From: Bradyrhizobium sp. ISRA430
Lineage (GTDB): Bacteria > Pseudomonadota > Alphaproteobacteria > Rhizobiales > Xanthobacteraceae
DNA: 64,000 bases
Assembly (NCBI RefSeq): GCF_029909975.1
Contig: NZ_CP094516.1
Location: forward strand, 3,286,001 to 3,350,000
Direction: 5' to 3'
Shown in pieces: positions 42,306-51,292 of this stretch. The position numbers were made by a program, and so were the translations under genes. Within the stretch, counting starts at the first letter, position 1. Each line of letters begins with the position of its first letter. The notes beneath the pieces were generated by a model. That model did no database searches, was not told the DNA's origin, and saw only the letters and a program-made list of their open reading frames with translations.

Positions 42306-43010
42306 TCACACCCCGAGATACGCTTCCTTGACCGTGTCGCTTTCCAGCATCTCGGCCGACGTGCCCGAGCTGCGGATCGTACCCGCCTCGATCAGGTAGG
42401 CGCGGTCGACCACGCGCAGCACCTGCTGCACGTTCTGCTCGACGATCAGCACCGTCAGGCCGCTTGCGCGGATCCGTTTGACGAGCTCGAACACCTGCTG
42501 CACCACCACCGGTGCGAGCCCCGCCGAGGGCTCGTCGAGAAGCAGCAGCTTCGGATTCGACATCAGCGCACGGCCGATCGCGCACATCTGCTGCTCGCCA
42601 CCGGACATCGTGCCGGCCATCTGATGGCGGCGCTCCTTCAGGCGTGGAAACAGCTCGAAGACGAAATCGAGCCGCTCGGCGTATGTCCCGCGCGACGCCT
42701 TCATGAACGCGCCCATCTTCAGATTGTCGTCGACCGAAAGCCGCGGAAACAGCCGCCGGTTCTCCGGCACATGCGCAATACCGAGTCCGACGATGCGGTG
42801 TGCCGGCGTCGTCAGCACATCGACGCCCTCCATCCGGATCGATCCGCGCGAAGGGCGGATCAGGCCCGAGATCACGCGCATCAGCGTGGTCTTGCCGGCG
42901 CCGTTCGGCCCGATGACGCCGACCGCCTCGCCGGCCTTCACGTCGAGATTGACGTCGAACAGCGCCTGGAAGCTGCCATAGCCGGCATCGACGGAACGAA
43001 GCTCCAGCAT
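42306..43010 (-). CDS. livF: LivF-type ABC transporter ATP-binding protein
   Basis: 234 aa from ATG 43010; the longer frame is an Arg-rich shadow. Walker A GPNGAGKT at 34-41, ABC signature MSGGEQQM, Walker B LLLLDEPSAGLAP, and the late His-loop region give a complete ATPase. It provides energy for amino-acid uptake together with LivG. It starts 4 bp after the LivG stop. Confidence 0.94.
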   Translation of the reverse strand: MLELRSVDAGYGSFQALFDVNLDVKAGEAVGVIGPNGAGKTTLMRVISGLIRPSRGSIRMEGVDVLTTPAHRIVGLGIAHVPENRRLFPRLSVDDNLKMGAFMKASRGTYAERLDFVFELFPRLKERRHQMAGTMSGGEQQMCAIGRALMSNPKLLLLDEPSAGLAPVVVQQVFELVKRIRASGLTVLIVEQNVQQVLRVVDRAYLIEAGTIRSSGTSAEMLESDTVKEAYLGV

Positions 43011-43014
43011 CGCG

Positions 43015-43782
43015 CTACACTCCGGCCCGGCGGCGCGCCTCTGCGGCCGCCGCCTGCGTTGTCTCGGCATCGGTGCCGAGATAGACCTCGATCACGCGCG
43101 GATCGCACGCAACCGCGCTCGGCAGTCCCTCCGAGATCTTCTCGCCGTGATCGAGCACCATGACGCGGTCAACCACGCGCATCAGGACGCCCATGATATG
43201 CTCGACCCAGATGATGGTGATGCCGAGTTCGTCGCGGATCTTTCGCAGCATCTCGGCGGCCTGGTCCATCTCGGTCTCGTCGAGGCCGCCGAGGCTCTCG
43301 TCGGCGAGCAACAATTTCGGCGCGGTCGCGAGCGCCTTCGCAAGTTCGAGCTTCTTCAGGCCGGCTGCCCCTAAGCCGTCGACAGGTGCATGCCGATCGG
43401 TCGGAAGGCCGACCATCGCGAGCGCGCGCTCCGCCGCCTCCTCGGCCTTGACGCGGCTGTGGCGGCCCTGGCCGTAGAAGCCGGCGAGCGCGACGTTCTC
43501 GAAGATGGTCAGGCGACGAAACGGCCGCGGAATCTGGAAGGTGCGGCCGATGCCGCGGTTGATGATCCGGTGCGGGGCGAGGCCCGCGATCTCGTGCCCG
43601 GCGAACACGATGGATCCGGCGGTCGGAGGAAGCGTGCCGGAGAGCATGTTGAAGATCGTGCTCTTGCCCGAGCCGTTGGGCCCGATCAGGCCGAGGATCT
43701 CGCCCTGATCGACCCTGAACGACACATTGTTGACGGCCTTGAAGCCGCCGAACCGCTTCACCAGCCCGCTGACCTCCAGCAC
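43015..43782 (-). CDS. livG: LivG-type ABC transporter ATP-binding protein
   Basis: 255 aa from GTG 43782; a TTG at 43785 is directly before it and either is possible, with GGAGAG just upstream. Walker A GPNGSGKS, the LivG mark GLVKRFGGFKAVNNVSF, and Walker B LLLADESLGGLDE are present. The ABC signature place reads VDGLGAAGLKKLE instead of LSGGQ, a common divergence in this family group. It lies 15 bp after the binding-protein stop. Confidence 0.9.
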   Translation of the reverse strand: MLEVSGLVKRFGGFKAVNNVSFRVDQGEILGLIGPNGSGKSTIFNMLSGTLPPTAGSIVFAGHEIAGLAPHRIINRGIGRTFQIPRPFRRLTIFENVALAGFYGQGRHSRVKAEEAAERALAMVGLPTDRHAPVDGLGAAGLKKLELAKALATAPKLLLADESLGGLDETEMDQAAEMLRKIRDELGITIIWVEHIMGVLMRVVDRVMVLDHGEKISEGLPSAVACDPRVIEVYLGTDAETTQAAAAEARRRAGV

Positions 43783-43797
43783 CAAAGCTCTCCGCCG

Positions 43798-45108
43798 CTA
43801 CTGGTTGCTGTAGGTGGTGCCCTTGGGCAGCGGCAGCACGGCCTCGCGCTGCGCCTGGCTCTTGGGCCACACCACATAGGACTTATCGTCGAGATACTGG
43901 ATGACGACGGGGAACGATCGCTCGTTCTGGCCGGCCATCGGCGTCCCCTCCCCATAGAACTTGACGCCGAAGCCGAGCATCGTGCCGCCTTCCGGGATAT
44001 CGGTGTCGAGCGCCGCCTTGCGCAACGCATCGGGATCGACGCCGCCATACTTCTTGATCGCGCGCGGCAGCACGTCGTTCATGAAGACGTAGGTGTTGGA
44101 GGCGCCGATGCCGACATGGGCCGAGCGGATGGCGACGCCGGGCTTGATCTTGTCGAACTCCTCGCCGACCATCTTGATGACGGGCGCGAGCTTCGGGTCC
44201 ATCGTCTTCTGGTTGGCGAGCCAGATCGAGATCGGATCGGTGTTGAAGATGTAGGTGGCGTCCGCGCCGAGCCCCTCCTTCAGCTTCTCATAGACCCCGT
44301 AGCCGGCGCCATGTCCCATCAGCGCGCCGAACTTCAAGCCCTGTTCGCGGGCCTGACGCAGCAACAGCGTGATGTCGGGATTGTAGCCGGTGTGGAAGAT
44401 CACGTCGGGCCTTGCGCGCTTCAGCTTGGTCACCAGCGCCGACAGGTCCGGCGCGGTCGCCGAATAGCCTTCCTTCAGCACGACGTTGAAGCCGGCCTTC
44501 TTCGCGCCGGCCTCGTTGCCCTTGGAGACGTCGACGCCGTAGGCGCCGTCCTCGTGGATGATGGCGACGCGCAGGTCCTTCGGCTCCTTGCCGAACTTCT
44601 CCTTCGCGTTCTGCGCGATGAAGTCCATCGTCATCATGCCGAACTGGTCGCCGCTCGCCTGGGGGCGGAACACGTATTTGTAGTTCTTGTCGTTGAACAC
44701 GGCGGACGAGATGCAGGTCGTCATCCACATGAACTTCTTGAGCTGCTCGACGCGGGCGGCCACCGGCACGCATTGCGCCGAGGAGAAGAAGCCGAGCACC
44801 ATGTCGACCTTCTCTTGCTCGAGCAGGCGGACGGATTCGTTGATGGCGATGTCAGGCTTGCTCTGCGCGTCGGCGTAGACCGCCTCGACCTTGTAGCCCT
44901 CGACGCCGGTCTTGCTTAACTGGTCAAGGATGATCTTGACGCCGATATATTCGAGCTCCGACCCGCCGCCGGCGAGCGGCCCGGTCAGGTCGAAAATCAC
45001 GCCTATCTTGATCTTTTTCTCCTGGGCCTGGGCGGACACCGCCAAGCCCATTGCCGCAATCGCGACGAACAGCCCACGTACCAAGCGGGCAGCCATGCGC
45101 AGGCGCAT
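43798..45108 (-). CDS. Branched-chain amino-acid-type substrate-binding protein
   Basis: 436 aa from ATG 45108 (GGGAGG eight bases upstream). Signal peptide to about residue 28 (AVSAQAQ). Type I periplasmic fold: IGVIFDLTGPLAGGGSE at the start, then YADAQSKPDIAINE. Larger than LivJ/K, like the rhizobial amide- and urea-type members. Its C-terminus closely matches the partial gene at 1-297. It begins an operon that runs LivG, LivF, LivH, LivM, PPK2, patatin. Confidence 0.92.
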   Translation of the reverse strand: MRLRMAARLVRGLFVAIAAMGLAVSAQAQEKKIKIGVIFDLTGPLAGGGSELEYIGVKIILDQLSKTGVEGYKVEAVYADAQSKPDIAINESVRLLEQEKVDMVLGFFSSAQCVPVAARVEQLKKFMWMTTCISSAVFNDKNYKYVFRPQASGDQFGMMTMDFIAQNAKEKFGKEPKDLRVAIIHEDGAYGVDVSKGNEAGAKKAGFNVVLKEGYSATAPDLSALVTKLKRARPDVIFHTGYNPDITLLLRQAREQGLKFGALMGHGAGYGVYEKLKEGLGADATYIFNTDPISIWLANQKTMDPKLAPVIKMVGEEFDKIKPGVAIRSAHVGIGASNTYVFMNDVLPRAIKKYGGVDPDALRKAALDTDIPEGGTMLGFGVKFYGEGTPMAGQNERSFPVVIQYLDDKSYVVWPKSQAQREAVLPLPKGTTYSNQ

Positions 45109-45202
45109 CTAAACCTCCCTGGACGATTGTGCATTGCAGTCTTCTTGTTTTGCTTTTTTGCCCATCACATGGGCTGAGCGATGCGATGTCAAGCCTTGCG
45201 CG

Positions 45203-45907
45203 TCAGCGCGCGGCGAACTGCTGCTCGATAAAGGCCGTGACAAAACGCGGCATGCTCGGCGTGAGGTCACTCGTCCCGCGCACGAGATGGATGGCCGAAA
45301 GCTCGGGCTCGGCCTGATCAGCGAGATTGGCTTCGATCCGGGCGCGGACTGCCTCGCCCGGCATGTCCAGGTGGAGGATCTTCAGCATCGCAATCGCTCG
45401 CCCGGCGACCACGCAGTGCCAGTCCGCCTCCGCGTCGTAGTCGGCGGCGGTCAGGCCGGTCTCCTCCTCGATCTCGCGGACGACGCTGCCGGGGATGTCG
45501 AGCGCGCCGTCCCTGACATCGTCGAGGTCGGGCGTGCCCGAAGGGAAATAGATGCGGCCCGCATTGGCCGTATGCTGCCCCATCTCGCCCATCACGAAGG
45601 CGCCATCGGTTGCGCGGAGCGCGCCCATGCCGAAGCCGTTGAACACGCCTGCGTCGGGAAAACCCCAGTCGCGCCAGGCGAGGAAGCTGGCAAAGTCTGT
45701 CTCGAAATAGGTTGCGGCGAAATGGCCGTCCGAGAACACGGGATCGCGCCCAAGCAAGACGCGGCCGTTCCATATCTGCGGCCGCTCGCGCTGCTTGTCG
45801 GCGAAATGCGCATCGATCTCGGCGCGCCGCTCCTGCGCGAACGGCCACGGAAGCGGACGCACGGCAAGATCAAGCGTCGTGACGCGATGAATGACCAACG
45901 ATGTCAT
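45203..45907 (-). CDS. NUDIX hydrolase
   Basis: 234 aa from ATG 45907. Cleaves nucleoside diphosphates linked to another moiety. The core of the Nudix box is visible as REIEEETGL near residue 143-151, with the upstream Gly-rich strand GTPDLDDVRDGALD. Long N-terminal part (about 100 residues) before the box, as in the larger ADP-ribose-like members. Not overlapping the transporter genes on either side. Confidence 0.85.
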   Translation of the reverse strand: MTSLVIHRVTTLDLAVRPLPWPFAQERRAEIDAHFADKQRERPQIWNGRVLLGRDPVFSDGHFAATYFETDFASFLAWRDWGFPDAGVFNGFGMGALRATDGAFVMGEMGQHTANAGRIYFPSGTPDLDDVRDGALDIPGSVVREIEEETGLTAADYDAEADWHCVVAGRAIAMLKILHLDMPGEAVRARIEANLADQAEPELSAIHLVRGTSDLTPSMPRFVTAFIEQQFAAR

Positions 45908-45937
45908 GACGGATCGACTAGCACGCCTTCACGTCAG

Positions 45938-46966
45938 TTATTTGGCATTCGCTCCGGTCGTCTTCTTGGCCTGGTCGACAAACTTGTTGGTGAAGGTCTT
46001 GCTGACGTCGATCTTGGCGTTCGCCACCTCCGGCGAGCCGACGCTGAATACCGCGAGCACCGCGTCGGCGCCCTTCGGGTCCATCTTGCCGGTTTCGGAG
46101 AACATCGGGATCGTGTTCTTGAGCGCGGCGAGATAGAGATCCTTGTTCTTGCCGACCATCTCCTCCGGCATCTTCGCCATGACCTCCTCCGGCGAGTGCG
46201 AATGGATCCAGGCGAGCGTGCTCAGGATGGCATTGGTGAGCGCCTGCGTCTCCTTCTCGTGGCCGGTAACCCAGGCCGCCGTCGAGTACAGCGCGCCGCC
46301 CGGATATTCGCCGCCGAACGTCTCGAGCGTATCCTTTTGGGTGCGGGTGTCGCTGAGGATGCGCAGGTCCTTGTGGCTGCCTTGGAGCACGGTCACGGAG
46401 GGGTCGAGCATCACCGCCGCATCGATCTGCCCCTGCTCCATCGCGGCGACGGCGGTGGCGCCGAGGCCGACACCGATCACGGCGGTGCCGGCAGGATCGA
46501 GCCCGTTCTTCTTCAGGAGATACTTCAGGAAGAAGTCGGTGGAGGAACCTGGCGCGCTGACGCCGACCTTCTTGCCGGCGAGATCCTTGACCGACTTGAT
46601 TTCGTTCGTGTGCGAGGGCGCGACCACAAGCACGAGGCCGGGATAGCGGTCATAGACCACGAAGGCCTGCAGTTCCTGCTTCTTGGCCGCCAGATTGACG
46701 CAATGGTCGAAATAGCCGGAGACCACGTCGGCGCTGCCGCCGAGCACGGCCTTGAGCGCATCCGAGCCACCCTTGAGATCGACCAATTCGACATTGACCC
46801 CGGCCTTCTCGTATTCGCCGAGCTGCTTTGCCAGCACCGTCGGCAGGTAGCACAGGCAGGCACCGCCTCCGACCGCGATGGTCACCTTGCTTTGCGCTGC
46901 GGCAAGACCGGTGGTGAGCGTCAGCGCAAGCAGCGCGCCCGCGAGCCGGGCTATCGTGTTCTTCAT
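45938..46966 (-). CDS. NitT/TauT-type ABC transporter substrate-binding protein
   Basis: 342 aa from ATG 46966 (GGAGG eight bases upstream). Signal peptide to about residue 25 (GLAAAQS). It belongs to the SsuA/TauA/NMT1-like fold: LPTVLAKQLGEYEKAGVNVELVDLKGGSDAL, then a hinge with DLAGKKVGVSAPGSSTDF. These bind sulfonates, nitrate, riboflavin precursors or similar. It is downstream of its ATPase and permease (111 bp gap) and ends 30 bp from the NUDIX gene start. Confidence 0.9.
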   Translation of the reverse strand: MKNTIARLAGALLALTLTTGLAAAQSKVTIAVGGGACLCYLPTVLAKQLGEYEKAGVNVELVDLKGGSDALKAVLGGSADVVSGYFDHCVNLAAKKQELQAFVVYDRYPGLVLVVAPSHTNEIKSVKDLAGKKVGVSAPGSSTDFFLKYLLKKNGLDPAGTAVIGVGLGATAVAAMEQGQIDAAVMLDPSVTVLQGSHKDLRILSDTRTQKDTLETFGGEYPGGALYSTAAWVTGHEKETQALTNAILSTLAWIHSHSPEEVMAKMPEEMVGKNKDLYLAALKNTIPMFSETGKMDPKGADAVLAVFSVGSPEVANAKIDVSKTFTNKFVDQAKKTTGANAK

Positions 46967-47077
46967 TGGTTTCCTCCGTTCGGCTGCGGCACCATAGAGC
47001 AGCGCGACAGGCTTGAGAAGCGCCGGACGGCGCACTGTGTCCACGGCTCGCATCGATTCATTCAAGCCTTGTCACTT

Positions 47078-47866
47078 CTAGGCTCGCCCGTCCGCAGCCG
47101 CCGGCCGCCACACCAAAAGGCGTCGTTCCACCAGCGTGACGCCCATATCGATCAGGATGACGAAGGCCGACAGCACGAACATCCCGGCGAACACGCCGGC
47201 GACGTCGAACACCCCCTCGGCCTGCTGGATCAGATAGCCGAGGCCCGCCGCCGATCCCAGATATTCGCCGACCACGGCGCCGACCACGGCGAAGCCGACG
47301 GAAGTGTGCAACGAGGAGAACATCCACGACAATGCGGACGGCCAATAGACGTGCTGCATCAACTGCCGCTCGCTCATGCCGAGCATGCGGCCATTGTCGA
47401 GCACGGTGCGACTGACCTCCTTCACGCCCTGGTAGACATTGAAGAACACGATGAAGAACACGAGCGTCACGCCGAGCGCGACCTTTGACCAGATGCCGAG
47501 GCCCAGCCACAGCGCGAAGATCGGCGCCAGCACCACCCTCGGCAGCGCGTTGGCCATTTTCACGTAGGGGTCGAACACCGCGGCGACCAGCGGCTGGCGC
47601 GCAAACCAGAAGCCGACCAGGACGCCGCCGAGCGAGCCGATCACGAAGGCGAGGATGGATTCCCAGAGCGTGATTGCGAGATGCTTCCAGATCACGCCGC
47701 TCGCAAACCACTTCACGATCTGGCTGAACACGTCGACCGGGTTGGAGAAGAAGAACGGCGGCAGGAGGATCTTGCCGAACACGGGCACAGTCGACAATAC
47801 CTGCCACAGCGCGATGCAGACGATCGCGACCAGGACTTGCAGCGCCAGCAGCGTCACACGCGACAT
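47078..47866 (-). CDS. NitT/TauT-type ABC transporter permease
   Basis: 262 aa from ATG 47866, which shares one base with the stop of the ATPase gene (TGATG). Six membrane spans of the SsuC/TauC family. The EAA-type loop is seen around KEVSRTVLDNGRMLGMSERQ (residues about 155-175), and the last half has the SAAGLGYLI motif. It forms the channel of the transporter with the two neighbours. Confidence 0.92.
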   Translation of the reverse strand: MSRVTLLALQVLVAIVCIALWQVLSTVPVFGKILLPPFFFSNPVDVFSQIVKWFASGVIWKHLAITLWESILAFVIGSLGGVLVGFWFARQPLVAAVFDPYVKMANALPRVVLAPIFALWLGLGIWSKVALGVTLVFFIVFFNVYQGVKEVSRTVLDNGRMLGMSERQLMQHVYWPSALSWMFSSLHTSVGFAVVGAVVGEYLGSAAGLGYLIQQAEGVFDVAGVFAGMFVLSAFVILIDMGVTLVERRLLVWRPAAADGRA

Positions 47867-48684
47867 CAGACCGCCTCCGCCGCTTGGGTGGATTGCGCGT
47901 AGCCCTTCATCACCTCGTCCTTGAGCACGCTCCAGATCTCGCGATGGAGTGCGTGAAACTCCTTGTCCAGCCGCACCTCGAAGATGTCTCGGGGGCGCGG
48001 CAGCGTCACGCGCCAATCGCCGATGATGCGTGAGGACGGCCCCGCCGACATGATCACGACGCGGTCGGCGAGGGCGATCGCCTCTTCGAGGTCATGGGTG
48101 ACGAACAGCACGGCCTTGCGATCGGCGTTCCAGAGGTCGAGCAGCAGATTGCCCATTACCTGCCGGGTCTGAGCATCGAGCGGCCCGAACGGCTCGTCCA
48201 TCAGGAGGATTTTTGGATCACGGATCAGGACCTGCGCCAGCGCGACGCGCTTGCGCTGGCCGCCGGAGAGCATGTGCGGATAGCGGCCCGCGAACGCCCC
48301 GAGGCCGACCGATGCGAGCCATTTCTGCGCGCGCGGCAGCGCCTCAGTGCGCGGCGTGCCCTTGATCTCGAGCCCGATCGCGACGTTGTCGAGCGCCGTC
48401 TTCCAGGGGAACAGCGCATCGGCCTGGAACAGGTAGCCGGCATCGCGATTGAGGCCACCCAGCGGCCGGTCGAATATCTTGACGCTGCCGGCGGCCGGTT
48501 TCAAAAGGCCTGCCGCAACGTTGAGCAGCGTGGATTTCCCGCAGCCGGTCGGACCGACGATGGCGACGAACTCGCCCTGCGCCACGGTGAGATGGGCCTT
48601 CTCCACCGCGGTATAGACCCGCCCGTCTCCCAGCCGAAATGCAACCTTCGCATTCTCGAGCGCCACCGCCGTGGGCGTTGTCAT
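47866..48684 (-). CDS. NitT/TauT-type ABC transporter ATP-binding protein
   Basis: 272 aa from ATG 48684 (GGAGGA upstream). Walker A GPTGCGKS near 46-53, signature LSGGQRKR, Walker B ILLMDEPFGPLDA and His-loop LFVTHDLEEA match the SsuB/TauB group. First gene of the transporter operon; a longer start at 48738 is less likely. The 133-bp gap upstream is shared with a divergent osmoprotectant-type operon. Confidence 0.93.
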   Translation of the reverse strand: MTTPTAVALENAKVAFRLGDGRVYTAVEKAHLTVAQGEFVAIVGPTGCGKSTLLNVAAGLLKPAAGSVKIFDRPLGGLNRDAGYLFQADALFPWKTALDNVAIGLEIKGTPRTEALPRAQKWLASVGLGAFAGRYPHMLSGGQRKRVALAQVLIRDPKILLMDEPFGPLDAQTRQVMGNLLLDLWNADRKAVLFVTHDLEEAIALADRVVIMSAGPSSRIIGDWRVTLPRPRDIFEVRLDKEFHALHREIWSVLKDEVMKGYAQSTQAAEAV

Positions 48685-48817
48685 GTGTGTCCTCCGAACC
48701 TCGATCGATGGCTTAGCCTCTCGCGCGGCCAAGTTCAATCAAGCCGCCAGGCGTGGTACGCATAAGGCTCGTCATTCCCTCCCTTCCAGGGCGGGTTAGC
48801 GAAGCGAGTCTCGCCAG

Positions 48818-49600
48818 ATGCCCTCCAGGCCCATGATCGGCTATGCGCACGTCACCAAGAGCTTCGGCCCCGTCACCGCCGTGGACGGCGTCTCGCTCGA
48901 CATCGCCGAGGGCGAGTTGGTGGCTGTTGTCGGCAGCTCGGGCTCGGGCAAGACGACGCTGCTTCGGCTGGCCAACCGGTTGATCGATGCGAATGGTGGC
49001 ACGATCACGGTCGAGGGCGAGGATATCGGCACGGTCGATCCGGTCGCGCTGCGGCGGCGGATCGGTTACGTTTTCCAGAGCGGCGGGTTGTTCCCGCACT
49101 TGAGCGTCGCGGATAACATCGGGATCACGCCGAAACTGCTGGGCGTGTCGGCGCCGGAGATCGCATCGCGCGTCGATGAGCTGATGGGGCTCGTGCAGCT
49201 CGACCGCGGCGCCCACCGCGACCGGCTGCCCGAAGCGCTCTCCGGCGGCCAGCGCCAGCGCGTCGGCGTGGCGCGGGCGCTCGCGGCGCGGCCCCGCATC
49301 GTGCTGATGGACGAGCCGTTCGGCGCGCTCGACCCGCTGACCCGCGACGCGCTTGGCGATGACTACCGGACCCTGCATCAGAAGCTCGGGCTGACCACCG
49401 TCATGATCACCCATGACATGACGGAGGCGATCCTGCTCGCCGACCGCATCGCGGTGATGCGCGGTGGAAAGCTGCTGGCGCAGGGCACGCCAGCCGAGCT
49501 TGCCGGCAGCGGCGATGCCTATGTGCTGGAGCTCCTGCGCACGCCGCGGCGCCAGGTCGAGCGGCTAAACGCGCTGTTGCCACACGGCGGTGCGGCATGA
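48818..49600 (+). CDS. Osmoprotectant-type ABC transporter ATP-binding protein
   Basis: 260 aa from ATG 48818; an ATG at 48833 is also possible. Walker A GSSGSGKT, signature LSGGQRQR, Walker B IVLMDEPFGALDP and THDMTEA are present. It is of the OpuCA/ProV/EgtU type, but without CBS domains at the end. It overlaps the next gene by ATGA (49597), so the two are coupled. Glycine betaine, choline or another quaternary amine is a plausible substrate. Confidence 0.92.
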   Translation: MPSRPMIGYAHVTKSFGPVTAVDGVSLDIAEGELVAVVGSSGSGKTTLLRLANRLIDANGGTITVEGEDIGTVDPVALRRRIGYVFQSGGLFPHLSVADNIGITPKLLGVSAPEIASRVDELMGLVQLDRGAHRDRLPEALSGGQRQRVGVARALAARPRIVLMDEPFGALDPLTRDALGDDYRTLHQKLGLTTVMITHDMTEAILLADRIAVMRGGKLLAQGTPAELAGSGDAYVLELLRTPRRQVERLNALLPHGGAA

Positions 49601-51156
49601 GCCTGCTCACAGATCCACGCTGGGGCGAAGCGCTGTCGCATCTGCCCGACTATCTCGGCAACCACGTCCGGGTGAGCCTCGCCGCGCTGGCGCTGGGGCT
49701 GATCGTCAGCCTGCCGCTGGCGATCCTGACGCGCAACCGCCCGGCGCCGCGCGGTGTCCTGCTGGCGCTCGCCAGCATCGTGCAGACCGTACCCGGACTG
49801 GCGCTGCTGGCGCTGTTCTATCCGCTGCTGCTTGCGGCTGCCGCCGTGACGCTCGCCTGGTTCGGCGTCTCCTTCTCGGCCTTCGGCTTCCTGCCGGCGA
49901 TGCTGGCCTTGGCGCTCTATTCGATGCTTCCGGTGCTGCGCAACGGCATCACCGGGCTGAACGGCATCGACCCGGCTCTGCTAGAGGCCGCCAAGGGCGT
50001 CGGCATGACCGCGCGACAGTCCCTCGTGATGGTCGAGCTGCCGCTGGCGCTGCCGGTGATGATGGCAGGCATCCGCACCGCCGCGGTGTGGGTGATCGGG
50101 ACGGCGACGCTGTCGACCCCGATCGGACAGACCAGCCTCGGCAACTACATCTTCGCCGGGCTGCAGACCCAGAACTGGGTGTTCGTGTTGTTCGGCTGCT
50201 TTGCTTCTGCACTGCTGGCGCTCGCCGTCGACCAACTGCTCGGCCTGATCGAGAGCGGCCTGCACAACCGCAGCCGCCTGCGCGCCGGGCTCGGCGGCGT
50301 CGGCCTTGCGGCGCTGGTGGTTGCGACGCTGGTGCCGTCGATGGGGCGCTCCTCTTCGAGCTATGTCGTCGGCGCCAAGACATTCGCCGAGCAATATGTC
50401 CTGTCGGCCCTCATGAGGCAGCGCCTCGAGGCCGCAGGCCTGGCTGCGGCCTCGCGCTCCGGCCTCGGCTCGAACGTGATCTTCGAGGCGCTGAGGGCCG
50501 GCGACATCGACCTCTATGTCGACTATTCCGGCACGCTCTGGGCCAACCAGTTGCACCGGACGGATATCAAGTCGCGCGGGGAGCTGTTGTCGGAGTTGAA
50601 GACGGCGCTTGCGAGAGACAACATCACCCTGCTCGGCGAGCTCGGCTTCGAGAACGCCTATGCGCTGGTGATGCCGAGAAAGCGCGCCGAGGCGCTTCAT
50701 ATCCGCACCATCGCCGATCTCGCCGCGCATGCGCCGGCCATGTCGATCGCCGGCGATTACGAATTCTTCTCACGTCCGGAATGGGCAGCGCTGCAACAGG
50801 CTTACGGACTCACCTTCCGCGCCCAGCGCCAGATGCAGCCGGACTTCATGTACGCGGCTGTCGCAAGCGGCGAGGTCGACGTGATCGCCGGCTATACCAG
50901 CGACGGACTGATCGCGAAATACGACCTCATCACGCTCGACGATCCCAGGCATGCGATCCCGCCTTACGATGCCATCCTGTTGCTCGCACCGAAGCGCGCC
51001 GGGGACGAACGGCTCAAGGCGGCCTTGAAGCCGCTGATCGGCAAGATCGACATCGCTACGATGCGGGACGGAAACCTGCGCGCCAGCGGCAATGATGCGA
51101 ATTCGTCGCCCGAGGCGGTGGCGAAGTGGCTGTGGGAGAAAGTCGGGACGAAGTAG
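49597..51156 (+). CDS. Permease-substrate-binding protein fusion, osmoprotectant ABC transporter
   Basis: 519 aa. Residues about 20-215 are the membrane permease with the EAA loop region DPALLEAAKGVGMTARQ; a further span near 220-240 leads to a periplasmic binding domain (residues about 255-519) of the OpuC/ProX type: GAKTFAEQYVLSALM, then GSNVIFEALRAGDIDLYVDYSGTLW. Such a fusion (BusAB/EgtU style) ties each binding domain to the channel. Together with the ATPase, it makes a two-gene importer. A hairpin (51185) follows. Confidence 0.92.
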   Translation: MSLLTDPRWGEALSHLPDYLGNHVRVSLAALALGLIVSLPLAILTRNRPAPRGVLLALASIVQTVPGLALLALFYPLLLAAAAVTLAWFGVSFSAFGFLPAMLALALYSMLPVLRNGITGLNGIDPALLEAAKGVGMTARQSLVMVELPLALPVMMAGIRTAAVWVIGTATLSTPIGQTSLGNYIFAGLQTQNWVFVLFGCFASALLALAVDQLLGLIESGLHNRSRLRAGLGGVGLAALVVATLVPSMGRSSSSYVVGAKTFAEQYVLSALMRQRLEAAGLAAASRSGLGSNVIFEALRAGDIDLYVDYSGTLWANQLHRTDIKSRGELLSELKTALARDNITLLGELGFENAYALVMPRKRAEALHIRTIADLAAHAPAMSIAGDYEFFSRPEWAALQQAYGLTFRAQRQMQPDFMYAAVASGEVDVIAGYTSDGLIAKYDLITLDDPRHAIPPYDAILLLAPKRAGDERLKAALKPLIGKIDIATMRDGNLRASGNDANSSPEAVAKWLWEKVGTK

Positions 51157-51184
51157 TGTAGCCCCAAATCCAACTCTCTCCGTT

Positions 51185-51207
51185 CCCTCCCCCCTTGCGG
51201 GGGAGGG
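51185..51207. terminator. GC-rich hairpin between convergent genes
   Basis: CCCTCCCCC (51185-51193), loop CTTGC, GGGGGAGGG (51199-51207): a 9-bp perfect stem. No T-tract follows, so it may stop or stabilise transcripts rather than act as a textbook terminator. It lies between two convergent transcripts (49597 and 51293). Confidence 0.5.
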
Positions 51208-51292
51208 AGCCGCAGTGTGCTCAAGGCGCGCTTTCATCGCGGCACACTTCAATCGTGCACACAGCGTCGCAGACGGTCCGCTCCGCGCTCCC

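Noticed and set aside
45160..45174. GCCCAT-CAC-ATGGGC hairpin next to a T-tract
   Set aside because: The T-tract precedes the hairpin on the plus strand and becomes an A-tract after it on the minus strand, so it is not a terminator for the leftward genes. Could be an operator, but there is no second copy.
45134..47488. 784-codon open frame over the NUDIX and binding-protein genes
   Set aside because: Shadow frame opposite two well-supported genes, rich in Arg, His and Glu, typical of high-GC antisense.
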